Assembly: GCA_963797015.1 (NCBI GenBank)
Contig: CAWCNV010000007.1
Span: 186,001-250,000, forward strand
Origin: JBBPZA01 sp963797015
GTDB lineage: Bacteria > Actinomycetota > Thermoleophilia > Solirubrobacterales > Solirubrobacteraceae
Reading direction: 5' to 3'
DNA: 64,000 nt
The notes beneath the pieces are model-generated. The model was given only the letters and a program-made list of their open reading frames with translations, had not been told where the DNA came from and did no database searches. Both the position numbers and the translations under genes were made by a program. Positions 35,944 through 43,605 of the stretch are shown piece by piece (the stretch's first letter is position 1; every line of letters begins with the position of its first letter).

Positions 35944-36750
35944 ATGGAGCCCGTCAGCGCCCAGCGCACGCTGGTGAAGTCGCCACCCGAGCTCTGGGCG
36001 CGGCTGAGCGACGTCGAGGAGCTCGCCCAGAACCTGGGCGAATTCGGTGAGATTCGCATCACCCGGCTGGAGGCCGAGCGGACCGTCGTCTGGGAGGGCG
36101 AGCGGGCGAGCGGCACGGTCGAGCTCGAGCCCTCCGGCTGGGGTACTCGCGTCACCTTGCAGGCTGAGCTGACCGCCGCGGAAGGCGGCGCGGCCGGCGC
36201 CGAGCCGGAGCCGCCCGCCACCGAAGCGGGCGCGGCCGGCGCCGAGCCGGACTCCTCCTTCGCGGAGCCCGACCCCCCCGCCGTCGAGCCCGAGCCTTCG
36301 CCCGCCGAGCCCCCCGTCGCCGAGGTGCCCGACCCGCTCCCGCCCGACCCGCTCCCGCCGGATCCTGAGCCGCCGGCGCCGGATCCGCCGGTGCCGCCGC
36401 AGCCGCCGGCGGCGCGGGCGCAACGGCCGCGTCTGCTCGGTCGCCTCTTCCGCCGTCGCCAGCGGCCCGAGCCGGCGCCGCTCTGGAGCCCTCCGGTACC
36501 CACTCGTCCGCTCACCGCGGCGGCGCGGGGCTTCGTCGACGAGGAGGAGCCCGCCGGAGAGCCACACGAGCCCGACACCCCCACCGTGGAGCAGCCCGCC
36601 GTCGAGCCGGCGCACGTAGTCACACCCGCGGTCGCCAAGGCGCCCGATGAGCCCGAGGCCAGCCCCGAGGCCAAGGCCGCCGCGGCCGTGCTCGAGGGCG
36701 TCCTCGACGCGCTCGGGGCGGCACATCACCGCCCGTTCTCCCGCGGCTGA
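35944..36750 (+). CDS. SRPBCC/CoxG-like domain with long Pro/Glu-rich tail
   Basis: 268 residues from ATG 35944. Residues 1 to about 80 (TLVKSPPELWARLSDVEELA, FGEIRITRLEAERTVVWEGE, TVELEPSGWGTRVTLQAEL) resemble a polyketide-cyclase-like SRPBCC fold that may be shortened. The rest is low-complexity: Glu/Pro/Ala repeats (PDPLPPDPLPPDPEPPAPD), a basic patch (RPRLLGRLFRRRQRP) and an acidic tail. There is no signal peptide or membrane helix. It lies 54 bp before the carboxylase gene. Function unknown; an adaptor or ligand-binding role is possible. Confidence 0.6.
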   Translation: MEPVSAQRTLVKSPPELWARLSDVEELAQNLGEFGEIRITRLEAERTVVWEGERASGTVELEPSGWGTRVTLQAELTAAEGGAAGAEPEPPATEAGAAGAEPDSSFAEPDPPAVEPEPSPAEPPVAEVPDPLPPDPLPPDPEPPAPDPPVPPQPPAARAQRPRLLGRLFRRRQRPEPAPLWSPPVPTRPLTAAARGFVDEEEPAGEPHEPDTPTVEQPAVEPAHVVTPAVAKAPDEPEASPEAKAAAAVLEGVLDALGAAHHRPFSRG

Positions 36751-36804
36751 GACCGACCGGCTCGGGCCGGCCGGCGCGGGCCGTTACCATCTCGCGCCGC
36801 CGGC

Positions 36805-38433
36805 ATGACGACCCATCGCATCAACCCCGCTGTCGCCGCTCGCGGCCGCTCGCACACCCCCAAGGGCAAGCGCCTTCACTCGCCCGAGACCTTCGACGAG
36901 AAGCTGGCACAGCTCGAGGAGCTGCGCCAGCAGGCCGCTCACTCCTCGCCCGAGGCCGAGGAGAAGCAGCACGCGCGCGGGAAGTACACCGCCCGCGAGC
37001 GGGTCGAGAAGCTGCTCGATCCCGGCTCCTTCCAGGAGCTCGACACGTTCGTGCGCCACCGCACCTACGAGTTCGACATGCAGAAGAACCGGCCCTGGGG
37101 CGACGCCGTGGTCACCGGCCACGGGACGATCGACGGCCGCCGCGTATGCGTCTTCTCCCAGGACTTCACCGTGTTCGGCGGCTCGCTCGGCGAGGCGATG
37201 GGCGAGAAGATGTGCAAGATCATGGACCTGGCGGCCAAGATCGGCTGCCCGGTCATCGGGATCAACGACTCGGGCGGCGCGCGCATCCAGGAGGGCGTCG
37301 TCTCGCTGGGGGCCTACGGCGACGTGTTCGTGCGCAACGTCAGGTGCTCGGGGGTGATCCCGCAGATCAGCCTCGTCATGGGGCCGTGCGCGGGCGGGGC
37401 CGTCTACTCCCCGGCCATGACCGACTTCATCTTCATGGTCAAGGAGACCTCGCACATGTTCATCACCGGGCCCGACGTGATCAAGACGGTCACCGGTGAA
37501 GAGGTCGACTTCGAGTCGCTGGGCGGCGCGATGGCCCACAACACGAAGTCGGGCGTCGCGCACTTCGCGTCAGACGACGAGGACGCGTGCCTCGAGGACA
37601 CGCGCTACCTGATGTCCTTCCTCCCCTCCAACAACCTCGACACCGCGCCGCGCGTCATGCCGACCGACGACCCAAACCGCATGGACCCCGAGCTCGACAC
37701 GGTCGTCCCCGACGAGGCCAACAAGCCCTACGACATGCGCGACGTGGTGCGCCTGATCGTCGACGATGGAGAATTCTTCGAGGTCCACGAGCACTTCGCG
37801 CCCAACATCGTGTGCGGCTTCGGCCGCCTCGACGGCTACAGCGTCGGGATCGTCGGCAACCAGCCGCGCCAGCTCGCCGGCGTGCTGGACATCGACTCCT
37901 CGCGCAAGGCCGGGCGCTTCGTCCGCACCTGCGACGCGTTCAACGTTCCGCTGTTGACGTTCTGCGACGTGCCCGGCTTCCTGCCCGGCACGAGCCAGGA
38001 GTGGGGCGGGATCATCACCCACGGGGCGAAGCTGCTCTACGCCTACACCGAGGCGACGGTGCCCAAGATCACCGTCATCACGCGCAAGGCCTACGGCGGC
38101 GCCTACGACGTCATGGCCTCCAAGCACATGCTCGCCGACTTCAACTTCGCCTGGCCCCAGGCCGAGGTCGCGGTCATGGGCCCGGAGGGCGCGGTGAACA
38201 TCATCTACCGCCGCGACCTCGCCCAGAGCCCCACGCCCGACACCCGCCGCGAGACGCTCATGGACGACTACAAGGCCCGCTTCGCAAACCCCTACTCGGC
38301 GGCCGAGCGCGGCTACATCGACGACGTGATCGTCCCGCACGAGACGCGCCCCAAGGTCATCACCGCGCTGCACACGCTGCTCACCAAGCGCGAGCCCGGC
38401 CCCAAGCGCAAGCACGGCAACATCCCGCTGTAG
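36805..38433 (+). CDS. Acyl-CoA carboxylase beta subunit (carboxyltransferase), probably propionyl-CoA
   Basis: 542 residues. The N-terminal half has ARGKYTARERVEKLLDPGSF, FSQDFTVFGGSLGEAMGEKM, INDSGGARIQEGV and MGPCAGGAVYSPAMTDFIFMV. The C-terminal half has FCDVPGFLPGTSQEWGGII and ITRKAYGGAYDVMASKH. The two oxyanion-hole Gly-Gly segments of crotonase-fold carboxyltransferases are present. The Asp in GGAYD matches the position reported to favour propionyl-CoA in streptomycete PccB. It needs a biotinylated alpha subunit not present here. With methylmalonyl-CoA mutase nearby it suggests conversion of propionyl-CoA to succinyl-CoA. A TACCAT box at 36784-36789 is a possible -10. Confidence 0.9.
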   Translation: MTTHRINPAVAARGRSHTPKGKRLHSPETFDEKLAQLEELRQQAAHSSPEAEEKQHARGKYTARERVEKLLDPGSFQELDTFVRHRTYEFDMQKNRPWGDAVVTGHGTIDGRRVCVFSQDFTVFGGSLGEAMGEKMCKIMDLAAKIGCPVIGINDSGGARIQEGVVSLGAYGDVFVRNVRCSGVIPQISLVMGPCAGGAVYSPAMTDFIFMVKETSHMFITGPDVIKTVTGEEVDFESLGGAMAHNTKSGVAHFASDDEDACLEDTRYLMSFLPSNNLDTAPRVMPTDDPNRMDPELDTVVPDEANKPYDMRDVVRLIVDDGEFFEVHEHFAPNIVCGFGRLDGYSVGIVGNQPRQLAGVLDIDSSRKAGRFVRTCDAFNVPLLTFCDVPGFLPGTSQEWGGIITHGAKLLYAYTEATVPKITVITRKAYGGAYDVMASKHMLADFNFAWPQAEVAVMGPEGAVNIIYRRDLAQSPTPDTRRETLMDDYKARFANPYSAAERGYIDDVIVPHETRPKVITALHTLLTKREPGPKRKHGNIPL

Positions 38434-38438
38434 GGATC

Positions 38439-38463
38439 GGGGCGCGGCCCGCTGCCGCGCCCC
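38439..38463. terminator. Bidirectional hairpin between convergent genes
   Basis: GGGGCGCGG (38439-38447) and CCGCGCCCC (38455-38463) form a perfect 9-bp stem with a 7-nt loop, 5 bp after the carboxylase stop and 11 bp beyond the 3' end of the YadA-like gene. There is no T-run, but the position between convergent stops supports a shared terminator. Confidence 0.6.
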
Positions 38464-38474
38464 GCCTATGCCGG

Positions 38475-39491
38475 TTACGGCCCGGCCGGATAGGTCCCCG
38501 CCGCGCTGCCCAGCGTGATCGAGTTGCCGCCGAGGATCGACGACATCTCGCCGCTCGCGGTGTTGAACTCGCCTCCGCTCACCGACGCGTAGCCGCCCGA
38601 GGCGGAGTTGGCGTAGCCCCCGCTGATCGCCGAGTTGTCGGCTCCGGCGGTGCTCGCGTAGCCGCCGAGGATCGACGACCACCCGCCGCTGGCGGTGCTG
38701 GCCGACCCGCCGCTCACCGAGGACACAAGCCCGCTCGCGATGTTGGCCTGCCCTCCGCTGATCGACGCGGATGCGCCGCTGGCGGAGTTCGCCAGGCCGC
38801 CGCTGATCGAGGGGAAGTACCCCGAGGTCTGGCAGAACCCGTCGACTGTCGGGTCACCGGCACCGGCGATGTTGCGGCAGCCGCCGCCCACGGTCGCGTA
38901 CTGGTTTGACGCCTGGTTCGCGTAGCCCCCCGACACCGAGCTGAAGTAGTTGCCCGCCGTGTTCGCCTTGCCACCCAGCACCGACCCGTACGAGCCCGCC
39001 GTGTTCGCGAACCCCAGCACGCTCGAATACGGCCCCAGCGCCCGGTTCTGACGCCCCGCGACCAACGAGCCGTAGCTCGTGTAGGTCTGACCGATGCCGA
39101 GCACCAGGTTGTGCGAACCGGTCTGCGAACCCGGCGCCTCGTCATAGCCCACAACCAGGTTCCCGGCCCCATTGACCGTGCCCGTGGTGCTGCCCGAGCC
39201 GGACACCACCTGCAGGTTCGCGCCCGACACCTGGATGGTGGGCTTCCCGCCCACCCCACTCGAGTTGAACTTCAGATACGGCAGGATCGAGATCAGCTTC
39301 TGCTGATCGGTCGTATCCGACGGCAACGCCGCGGCGCTCGACCCCGCCGCGCAACTCCCACCACTGCCGCCCGACGTGACCGCCTGACCCGCCGTCGACG
39401 GCACACAGATGTTCACCGCCGCACCCGCCGAACCCGCCGCCAGCGCCAGCACACCCACCATCAACGACACCAACACACCAGCCAGTCGCAT
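38475..39491 (-). CDS. Secreted YadA-head-like (Hep/Hag repeat) protein
   Basis: 338 residues. ATG 39491 has a near-perfect SD (AGGAGG, 6 nt upstream), rare in this window and a sign of strong translation. A signal peptide (AGVLVSLMVGVLALAAGSAG) is followed by at least nine repeats of about 14 residues of the form SSVSGGYANQAS, ASISGGQANIAS, YASVSGGEFNTASGE. This is the left-handed beta-roll head repeat of YadA-type adhesins. There is no coiled-coil stalk and no outer-membrane anchor, so it is probably a free or wall-associated surface protein. The first 190 codons favour T/G-ending codons, unlike the second half. Two regulator-type inverted repeats lie 94-141 bp upstream (39585-39632). Confidence 0.8.
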   Translation of the reverse strand: MRLAGVLVSLMVGVLALAAGSAGAAVNICVPSTAGQAVTSGGSGGSCAAGSSAAALPSDTTDQQKLISILPYLKFNSSGVGGKPTIQVSGANLQVVSGSGSTTGTVNGAGNLVVGYDEAPGSQTGSHNLVLGIGQTYTSYGSLVAGRQNRALGPYSSVLGFANTAGSYGSVLGGKANTAGNYFSSVSGGYANQASNQYATVGGGCRNIAGAGDPTVDGFCQTSGYFPSISGGLANSASGASASISGGQANIASGLVSSVSGGSASTASGGWSSILGGYASTAGADNSAISGGYANSASGGYASVSGGEFNTASGEMSSILGGNSITLGSAAGTYPAGP

Positions 39492-39584
39492 CACGTACCT
39501 CCTAGTTGACGCGTCACATCGCCCGAAATGGCGACCGACGTTGCTCTGACTGGCGGAGTGTCGGTCTCGCGTCCGCTCTCGTCG

Positions 39585-39632
39585 TCACCCCTCCGGATGA
39601 AGACGCTTGCGCGCCATCACCCCGTGGGATGA
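39585..39632. promoter_or_regulatory. Pair of 16-bp inverted repeats upstream of the YadA-like gene (predicted operator)
   Basis: Box 1, TCACCC-CTCC-GGATGA at 39585-39600; box 2, TCACCC-CGTG-GGATGA at 39617-39632. Their centres are 32 bp apart, about three helical turns. The same box type and the same 32-bp spacing recur at 40937-40984 on the other side of the response-regulator gene. This predicts two dimers of that LuxR-type regulator bound on one DNA face, here controlling the YadA-like gene, which starts at 39491 on the minus strand. The 39492-39663 gap also holds a TGACGCGTCA palindrome at 39507-39516. Confidence 0.6.
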
Positions 39633-39663
39633 CCCGGCATCCCTGCAGAGCGACGCGGCGGCT

Positions 39664-40896
39664 TCAGGCCTCGGGCGGCGAGTCGGCCGGCGAGAGCTCG
39701 CGGGCCACCAGCCCGGTCTCGTAGGCGACCACGACCGCCTGGACGCGGTCGCGCAGGCCGAGCTTGCCGAGGATCCGGGCAACGTGCGTCTTGACCGTGT
39801 TCTCGCCCAGCACGAGCTCGGTCGCGATCTCGGCGTTCGAGAGCCCGCGCGCCACGAGCCGCAGCACGTCGAGCTCGCGTGGGGTCAGCCCGGAGAGACG
39901 CTCCGGCACGCCGCTCGGGTCGGGCTGCGCTCCGCGCGCGAACTGCTCGATCAGGCGCCGGGTGATCGACGGCGCGATCAGCGCCTCCCCCGCCGCGGCC
40001 ACGCGGACGGCGTCGAGCAGCCGCTCGGCCGGCGTGTCCTTGAGCAGGAAGCCGCTGGCGCCTATGCGCAGCGCCTCGTACACGTATTCGGTCGCGTCGA
40101 ACGTCGTGAGCATCACCACCGCGGTGTCGAGCTCGGGGTCGCCGAGGATCCGCTCGGCGGCGTGGAGGCCGTCGAGCTCGGGCATCCGTATGTCCATCAG
40201 CACGACGTCCGGCTTGCGGCGCGTGACGACGTCGACGGCGGAACGGCCGTCGCCGGCCTCGCCGACCACCGTCATGTCGGGCTCCGCGTCGACGATCACC
40301 CGGAAGCCCGTCCGCACGAGGCGCTGATCGTCGGCGATCACGACCGTGGTGGGGCGGCCGGGAGCGTCCTCGGGCGGCGCCTCCTCACGCGCGTCGTCGT
40401 CGCGCCACAGCACCTCGGCGACCGACACCGGCGTCGAGATCCCCTTGAGCCGGCGCGGGCCCACCGGGCGCATCTGCTCGGCGACCCGGCGCCCGGCGAC
40501 CTGCGCCACGACCTCGGAGGCGAGCACCTCGCCCGCGCTGGCGCCATCGCACAGCCGGCTCGCGACGATCACGGGCGTGCCGTACAGATCGTCGCCTTCG
40601 GCGAGCGGCTCGCCCGCGTCGAGACCGATCCGCAGAGCCGGACCGTCCGGCACGCTCGCTGCCGCGCGCTGCATCTCGACCGCGCAGCGCACGGCTGACA
40701 CCGCACTGGCGAACGCGAGCATCAGCCCGTCGCCGGTGGACTTGATCTCGCGCCCGTCGTGGTCGGCCGCGGCACGTCGCAGCGCGGCGAAGTGATCGCG
40801 GCGCAGCACGTCGGCGGCCTCGTCGCCGTGGCGCTCGAAGAGCGCGGTGGACCCGACGAGGTCCGTGAACATGATCGTGACGAATGACTGCTCCAC
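39664..40896 (-). CDS. Class III cyclase-like domain + receiver + LuxR helix-turn-helix fusion regulator
   Basis: 410 residues from GTG 40896. Residues 1-165 are a class III nucleotidyl cyclase homology domain: FTDLVGST with metal Asp12, KSTGDG with Asp56, and YGTPVIVASRL, where the usual transition-state Asn before the conserved Arg114 is missing. Activity is therefore uncertain. Residues 172-300 are a receiver domain: Asp189/Asp190, phosphoacceptor Asp235 (VVLMDIRMP), TTFD and Lys286. Residues 345-400 are a NarL/LuxR helix-turn-helix (LTPRELDVLRLVARGLSNAE, NTVKTHVARI). It is divergent from two kinase genes. A cyclase module in front of a complete NarL-type regulator is unusual. Confidence 0.88.
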   Translation of the reverse strand: MEQSFVTIMFTDLVGSTALFERHGDEAADVLRRDHFAALRRAAADHDGREIKSTGDGLMLAFASAVSAVRCAVEMQRAAASVPDGPALRIGLDAGEPLAEGDDLYGTPVIVASRLCDGASAGEVLASEVVAQVAGRRVAEQMRPVGPRRLKGISTPVSVAEVLWRDDDAREEAPPEDAPGRPTTVVIADDQRLVRTGFRVIVDAEPDMTVVGEAGDGRSAVDVVTRRKPDVVLMDIRMPELDGLHAAERILGDPELDTAVVMLTTFDATEYVYEALRIGASGFLLKDTPAERLLDAVRVAAAGEALIAPSITRRLIEQFARGAQPDPSGVPERLSGLTPRELDVLRLVARGLSNAEIATELVLGENTVKTHVARILGKLGLRDRVQAVVVAYETGLVARELSPADSPPEA

Positions 40897-40936
40897 GGTG
40901 CGTCGCGCATCATCATCGCCGCTCGCACCGCGCGCG

Positions 40937-40984
40937 TCATCCCCGTGGATGACTCCGGCGCCGGCGATTCACCCCGCCGGATGA
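40937..40984. promoter_or_regulatory. Pair of 16-bp inverted repeats in the divergent regulator/kinase promoter region (predicted operator)
   Basis: Box 1, TCATCC-CCGT-GGATGA at 40937-40952, is a perfect inverted repeat that extends to GTCATCC/GGATGAC. Box 2, TCACCC-CGCC-GGATGA, is at 40969-40984. The centre spacing is 32 bp, identical to the pair at 39585-39632. They lie 41-88 bp upstream of the regulator GTG and 92-139 bp upstream of the kinase ATG 41076, so autoregulation in both directions is predicted. I saw no further copies in the window. Confidence 0.65.
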
Positions 40985-41075
40985 CGACGCACCGCCCGGC
41001 GAGGCCGATGCTTGCGCTCGAACTCCGGCTCCGGCCGGTCCCGAGAATCGCTTTACGGAAAGGCGGTCCACAGCC

Positions 41076-42275
41076 ATGATGAGGTCAATGAGGTCCGACG
41101 TCAGATCGATCGGGAAGGTCGACATCGCGATCGCGACCGTCGTCAGCCTGCTCGGTCTGGCGCTGATGAGCTCGAACGTCGCCGACGATGCGCAGACCGC
41201 GTACAAGACCGATCCCGACGGGGGCGCCGCGGTCCACATCGGCAACCTGGTCCCGTACGAGCTCACGATCCCGCTCTTCCTGCTGGTCACCGTGCCGCTG
41301 CTGTGGCGGCGCGTCGCGCCACTCCCCGCGGTGGGTGCCGCGCTCGCGGGCCTGCTGGTCAACGAGGCGCTGATCGGTACTGAGGTCATCCGCTGCGGCG
41401 TGCTCCTGCCGACCGCGTTCATCTTCGCGTTCACCACGGGATCGCTGCTCGAACGGCGCGATGCCGGGATCGGGCTGGGGCTGTCCCTCGCGCTCGTGGC
41501 GATCGAGATCCCGTTCGAGCTCGGCCCGGGGGTGGCCGCCGTGATGGCCGTCATCACGCTGGCGATCTGGGGTATCGGCCGGCTGGCCCACTCGCGCGGG
41601 CGCATGGCCGAGCAGCTGCGCACGCAGACACAGGAGCTGCGCCGCGCCCGTGACGAGCGCGCCCGGCTCGAGGTCAGCGCGGACCGGACGAAGCTCTCGG
41701 GCGAGCTCGACGCTCTGCTCCAGCGGCGCCTGGGCGAGCTCGCGCGCCTGGCCGACGCCGGCGTGGCGACCGGGGACGCGGCGAGCGCTTCCGCGACGCT
41801 CGCCGACATCGAGCGCGAAAGCCGGAGCACGCTCGAGGAGATGCGCACGGTCGTGGGCGCGCTGCGCAGCGACGGCGGCGGAGCGACGATGGACCCGCAG
41901 CCCACGCTCACGAGCCTCGAAGCGCTGCTCGTGAGGGCCAAGGGCGCCGACGCCCGCCTCACCGTCACCGGCAACCCGCGCGTGCTTCCGGCGGGCGTGG
42001 AGCTGTCGGCGTACCGGGTCGTGGAACACCTGCTCGACGCGGTCGAGGACGCGCCCGGAGTCGACGTCGAGGTGCGCTTCGCCGACGACGGGCTAGAGCT
42101 CGGCGTGTCGGGTCCAGCCCGCCGCCGGGCGGATGCGGGCTCGGCGATCGCGCGTGCGCGCCAGCGTGTCCGGCTGCACAACGGCACGCTCGAGGCGGTC
42201 ACGAGGGGCGGGCGCGCGCAGGCGATCGCGCACCTTCCGGTGCTCGCCGGCGCGACCGCCGCCGAGCCGGCGTAG
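41076..42275 (+). CDS. Degenerate sensor histidine kinase (pseudokinase candidate)
   Basis: 399 residues from ATG 41076. It has five or six N-terminal membrane segments, a coiled coil (MAEQLRTQTQELRRARDERA), a HisKA_3-like helix and an ATPase-like C-terminus. In the phospho-acceptor region the usual ELHD is replaced by ELDA (residues 200-203), so no acceptor histidine is present. In the N-box, YRVVEHLLDAVEDAP lacks the Asn of the family (compare YRVVQESLTNAL in the next gene). It thus looks unable to phosphorylate and probably acts as a sensor or partner for the intact kinase 5 bp downstream. Confidence 0.75.
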   Translation: MMRSMRSDVRSIGKVDIAIATVVSLLGLALMSSNVADDAQTAYKTDPDGGAAVHIGNLVPYELTIPLFLLVTVPLLWRRVAPLPAVGAALAGLLVNEALIGTEVIRCGVLLPTAFIFAFTTGSLLERRDAGIGLGLSLALVAIEIPFELGPGVAAVMAVITLAIWGIGRLAHSRGRMAEQLRTQTQELRRARDERARLEVSADRTKLSGELDALLQRRLGELARLADAGVATGDAASASATLADIERESRSTLEEMRTVVGALRSDGGGATMDPQPTLTSLEALLVRAKGADARLTVTGNPRVLPAGVELSAYRVVEHLLDAVEDAPGVDVEVRFADDGLELGVSGPARRRADAGSAIARARQRVRLHNGTLEAVTRGGRAQAIAHLPVLAGATAAEPA

Positions 42276-42280
42276 CGGCC

Positions 42281-43432
42281 ATGAAGGGGCTTCGCCTCCA
42301 GCTCGCCGCGGGTGCCGCCGCCGCCCTCGTCGGCGCCGGCCTCGCGGCGGTGCAGGACCCGTCGGCGGCCACCGTGCTCGTGGCCGCGGTCGTCGGCGGC
42401 GCGCTGGGGCTCGTTCCCCGGTGGCCGACGGCGGCCTGGCTCGTGGCCGCGGCGGCGCTGTGGGTGGAAGCACCCTCGGGCGAGCTCCCGTTCGTGGCCT
42501 TCGCGCTGCTGGTGCCGGCGCACGCGCTGTGCGCCGGCTGGCGAGCCTCCACGGCTTCGGCGGTCACGGCGCTCGCAGCGCTGCTCGCCCCGGTCCTGGT
42601 GGCCGTCGCCGTGGATCACGACTCGGCGGTGCCGGCGATCCTGCTTCCTGGCGCCGCCTGGGCCGCGGGCCGCGGCCTGCGCGCGCGAGAGACCCTGGCC
42701 GCGTCGCTCGCCGAGCGAGCGCGCGAGCTCGAGGACGAGCGCGAGGCCTATGCGCGCCTCTCTGTTCGCTACGAGCGCGCGCGGATCGCCTCCGAGCTGC
42801 ACGACATCGTCGCCCATGCCATCAGCGTGATGGTGGTGCAGGCCGGGGCCGGCCAGCGTCTGGCGGCGGTCGACGCCGAGGCGACCGCGGAGACCTTCGA
42901 CGCGATCGCCGGCGCGGCGCGGCAAGCCGAGGAGGACATGCGGCGCCTGGTAGTGCTGCTCGCCGACGAGGAGCCGATCGCACCCGCTCCCGACCTCGAC
43001 GTCGTCCAGGAGCTCGTCGCGCGCGCGGCCGGGAGCGGCCTCGACGTGACCCTGCGCTTGGAGGGCGAGCGCGAGGGCCTGCCCGCCCCGGTCGTCGAGG
43101 CCACGTATCGCGTCGTGCAGGAGAGCCTCACCAACGCGCTGCGTTACGCCCCCGGCGCTCCCGTGCGTGTTCTGGTCCGCGGCGACGGTCGCGCGCTCGA
43201 GGTCCAAGTCCTCAACGGCGCCTCACCCCGCTCCGGCACTCTGAGCGGGCACGGCACCGGCAACGGCCTGCGCGGGCTGCGCGAGCGCCTCGACGAGCTC
43301 GGAGGCACGCTAGACGCCGGCCCGGCGCCGGACGGCGGCTGGCGCTTGGCAGCTCGCGTGCCGCGGCGCCCGGTGGCTTCCGAGGGTCGCGAAGCTCGCC
43401 GGCCGTCTCCTTCCTACGGCCCGGCCGGATAG
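42281..43432 (+). CDS. NarL-type sensor histidine kinase (HisKA_3)
   Basis: 383 residues. Membrane segments fill the first 130 residues, then comes a coiled-coil linker. The acceptor His174 lies in ARIASELHDIVAHA, and the HATPase domain has N-box YRVVQESLTNALRYAP and G-box GHGTGNGLRGLRERL. It would phosphorylate the cyclase-REC-LuxR regulator encoded divergently. It follows the degenerate kinase by 5 bp. The last codons (PSPSYGPAG) run over a 20-bp sequence that is identical, on the other strand, to the 3' end of the YadA-like gene. Confidence 0.88.
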   Translation: MKGLRLQLAAGAAAALVGAGLAAVQDPSAATVLVAAVVGGALGLVPRWPTAAWLVAAAALWVEAPSGELPFVAFALLVPAHALCAGWRASTASAVTALAALLAPVLVAVAVDHDSAVPAILLPGAAWAAGRGLRARETLAASLAERARELEDEREAYARLSVRYERARIASELHDIVAHAISVMVVQAGAGQRLAAVDAEATAETFDAIAGAARQAEEDMRRLVVLLADEEPIAPAPDLDVVQELVARAAGSGLDVTLRLEGEREGLPAPVVEATYRVVQESLTNALRYAPGAPVRVLVRGDGRALEVQVLNGASPRSGTLSGHGTGNGLRGLRERLDELGGTLDAGPAPDGGWRLAARVPRRPVASEGREARRPSPSYGPAG

Positions 43433-43434
43433 GT
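43415..43434. repeat. 20-bp exact copy of the 3' end of the YadA-like gene
   Basis: TACGGCCCGGCCGGATAGGT here is identical to 38476-38495. On the minus strand both encode the C-terminus TYPAGP; the downstream copy has TAG and the gene itself TAA. Upstream in frame the minus strand reads PEPDLASDYG before it, with no recognisable repeat. It is most simply a relic of another member of the YadA-like family onto which the kinase gene now ends. Confidence 0.5.
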
Positions 43435-43605
43435 GCCGTAGTCGCTCGCGAGGTCCGGTTCAGGCCGCCCAGGACCGAGGACCCCCGGTTGAATCACCGC
43501 CGACAGCCGACGGTCCGCCCGTCAAGCATCCCAGCCCCTCCTCCGCGGTGGCCCTGAACGGGCCGAGCAGAACCGAACGGGCACGGGCGGTGTTCTTCGT
43601 CGAGC

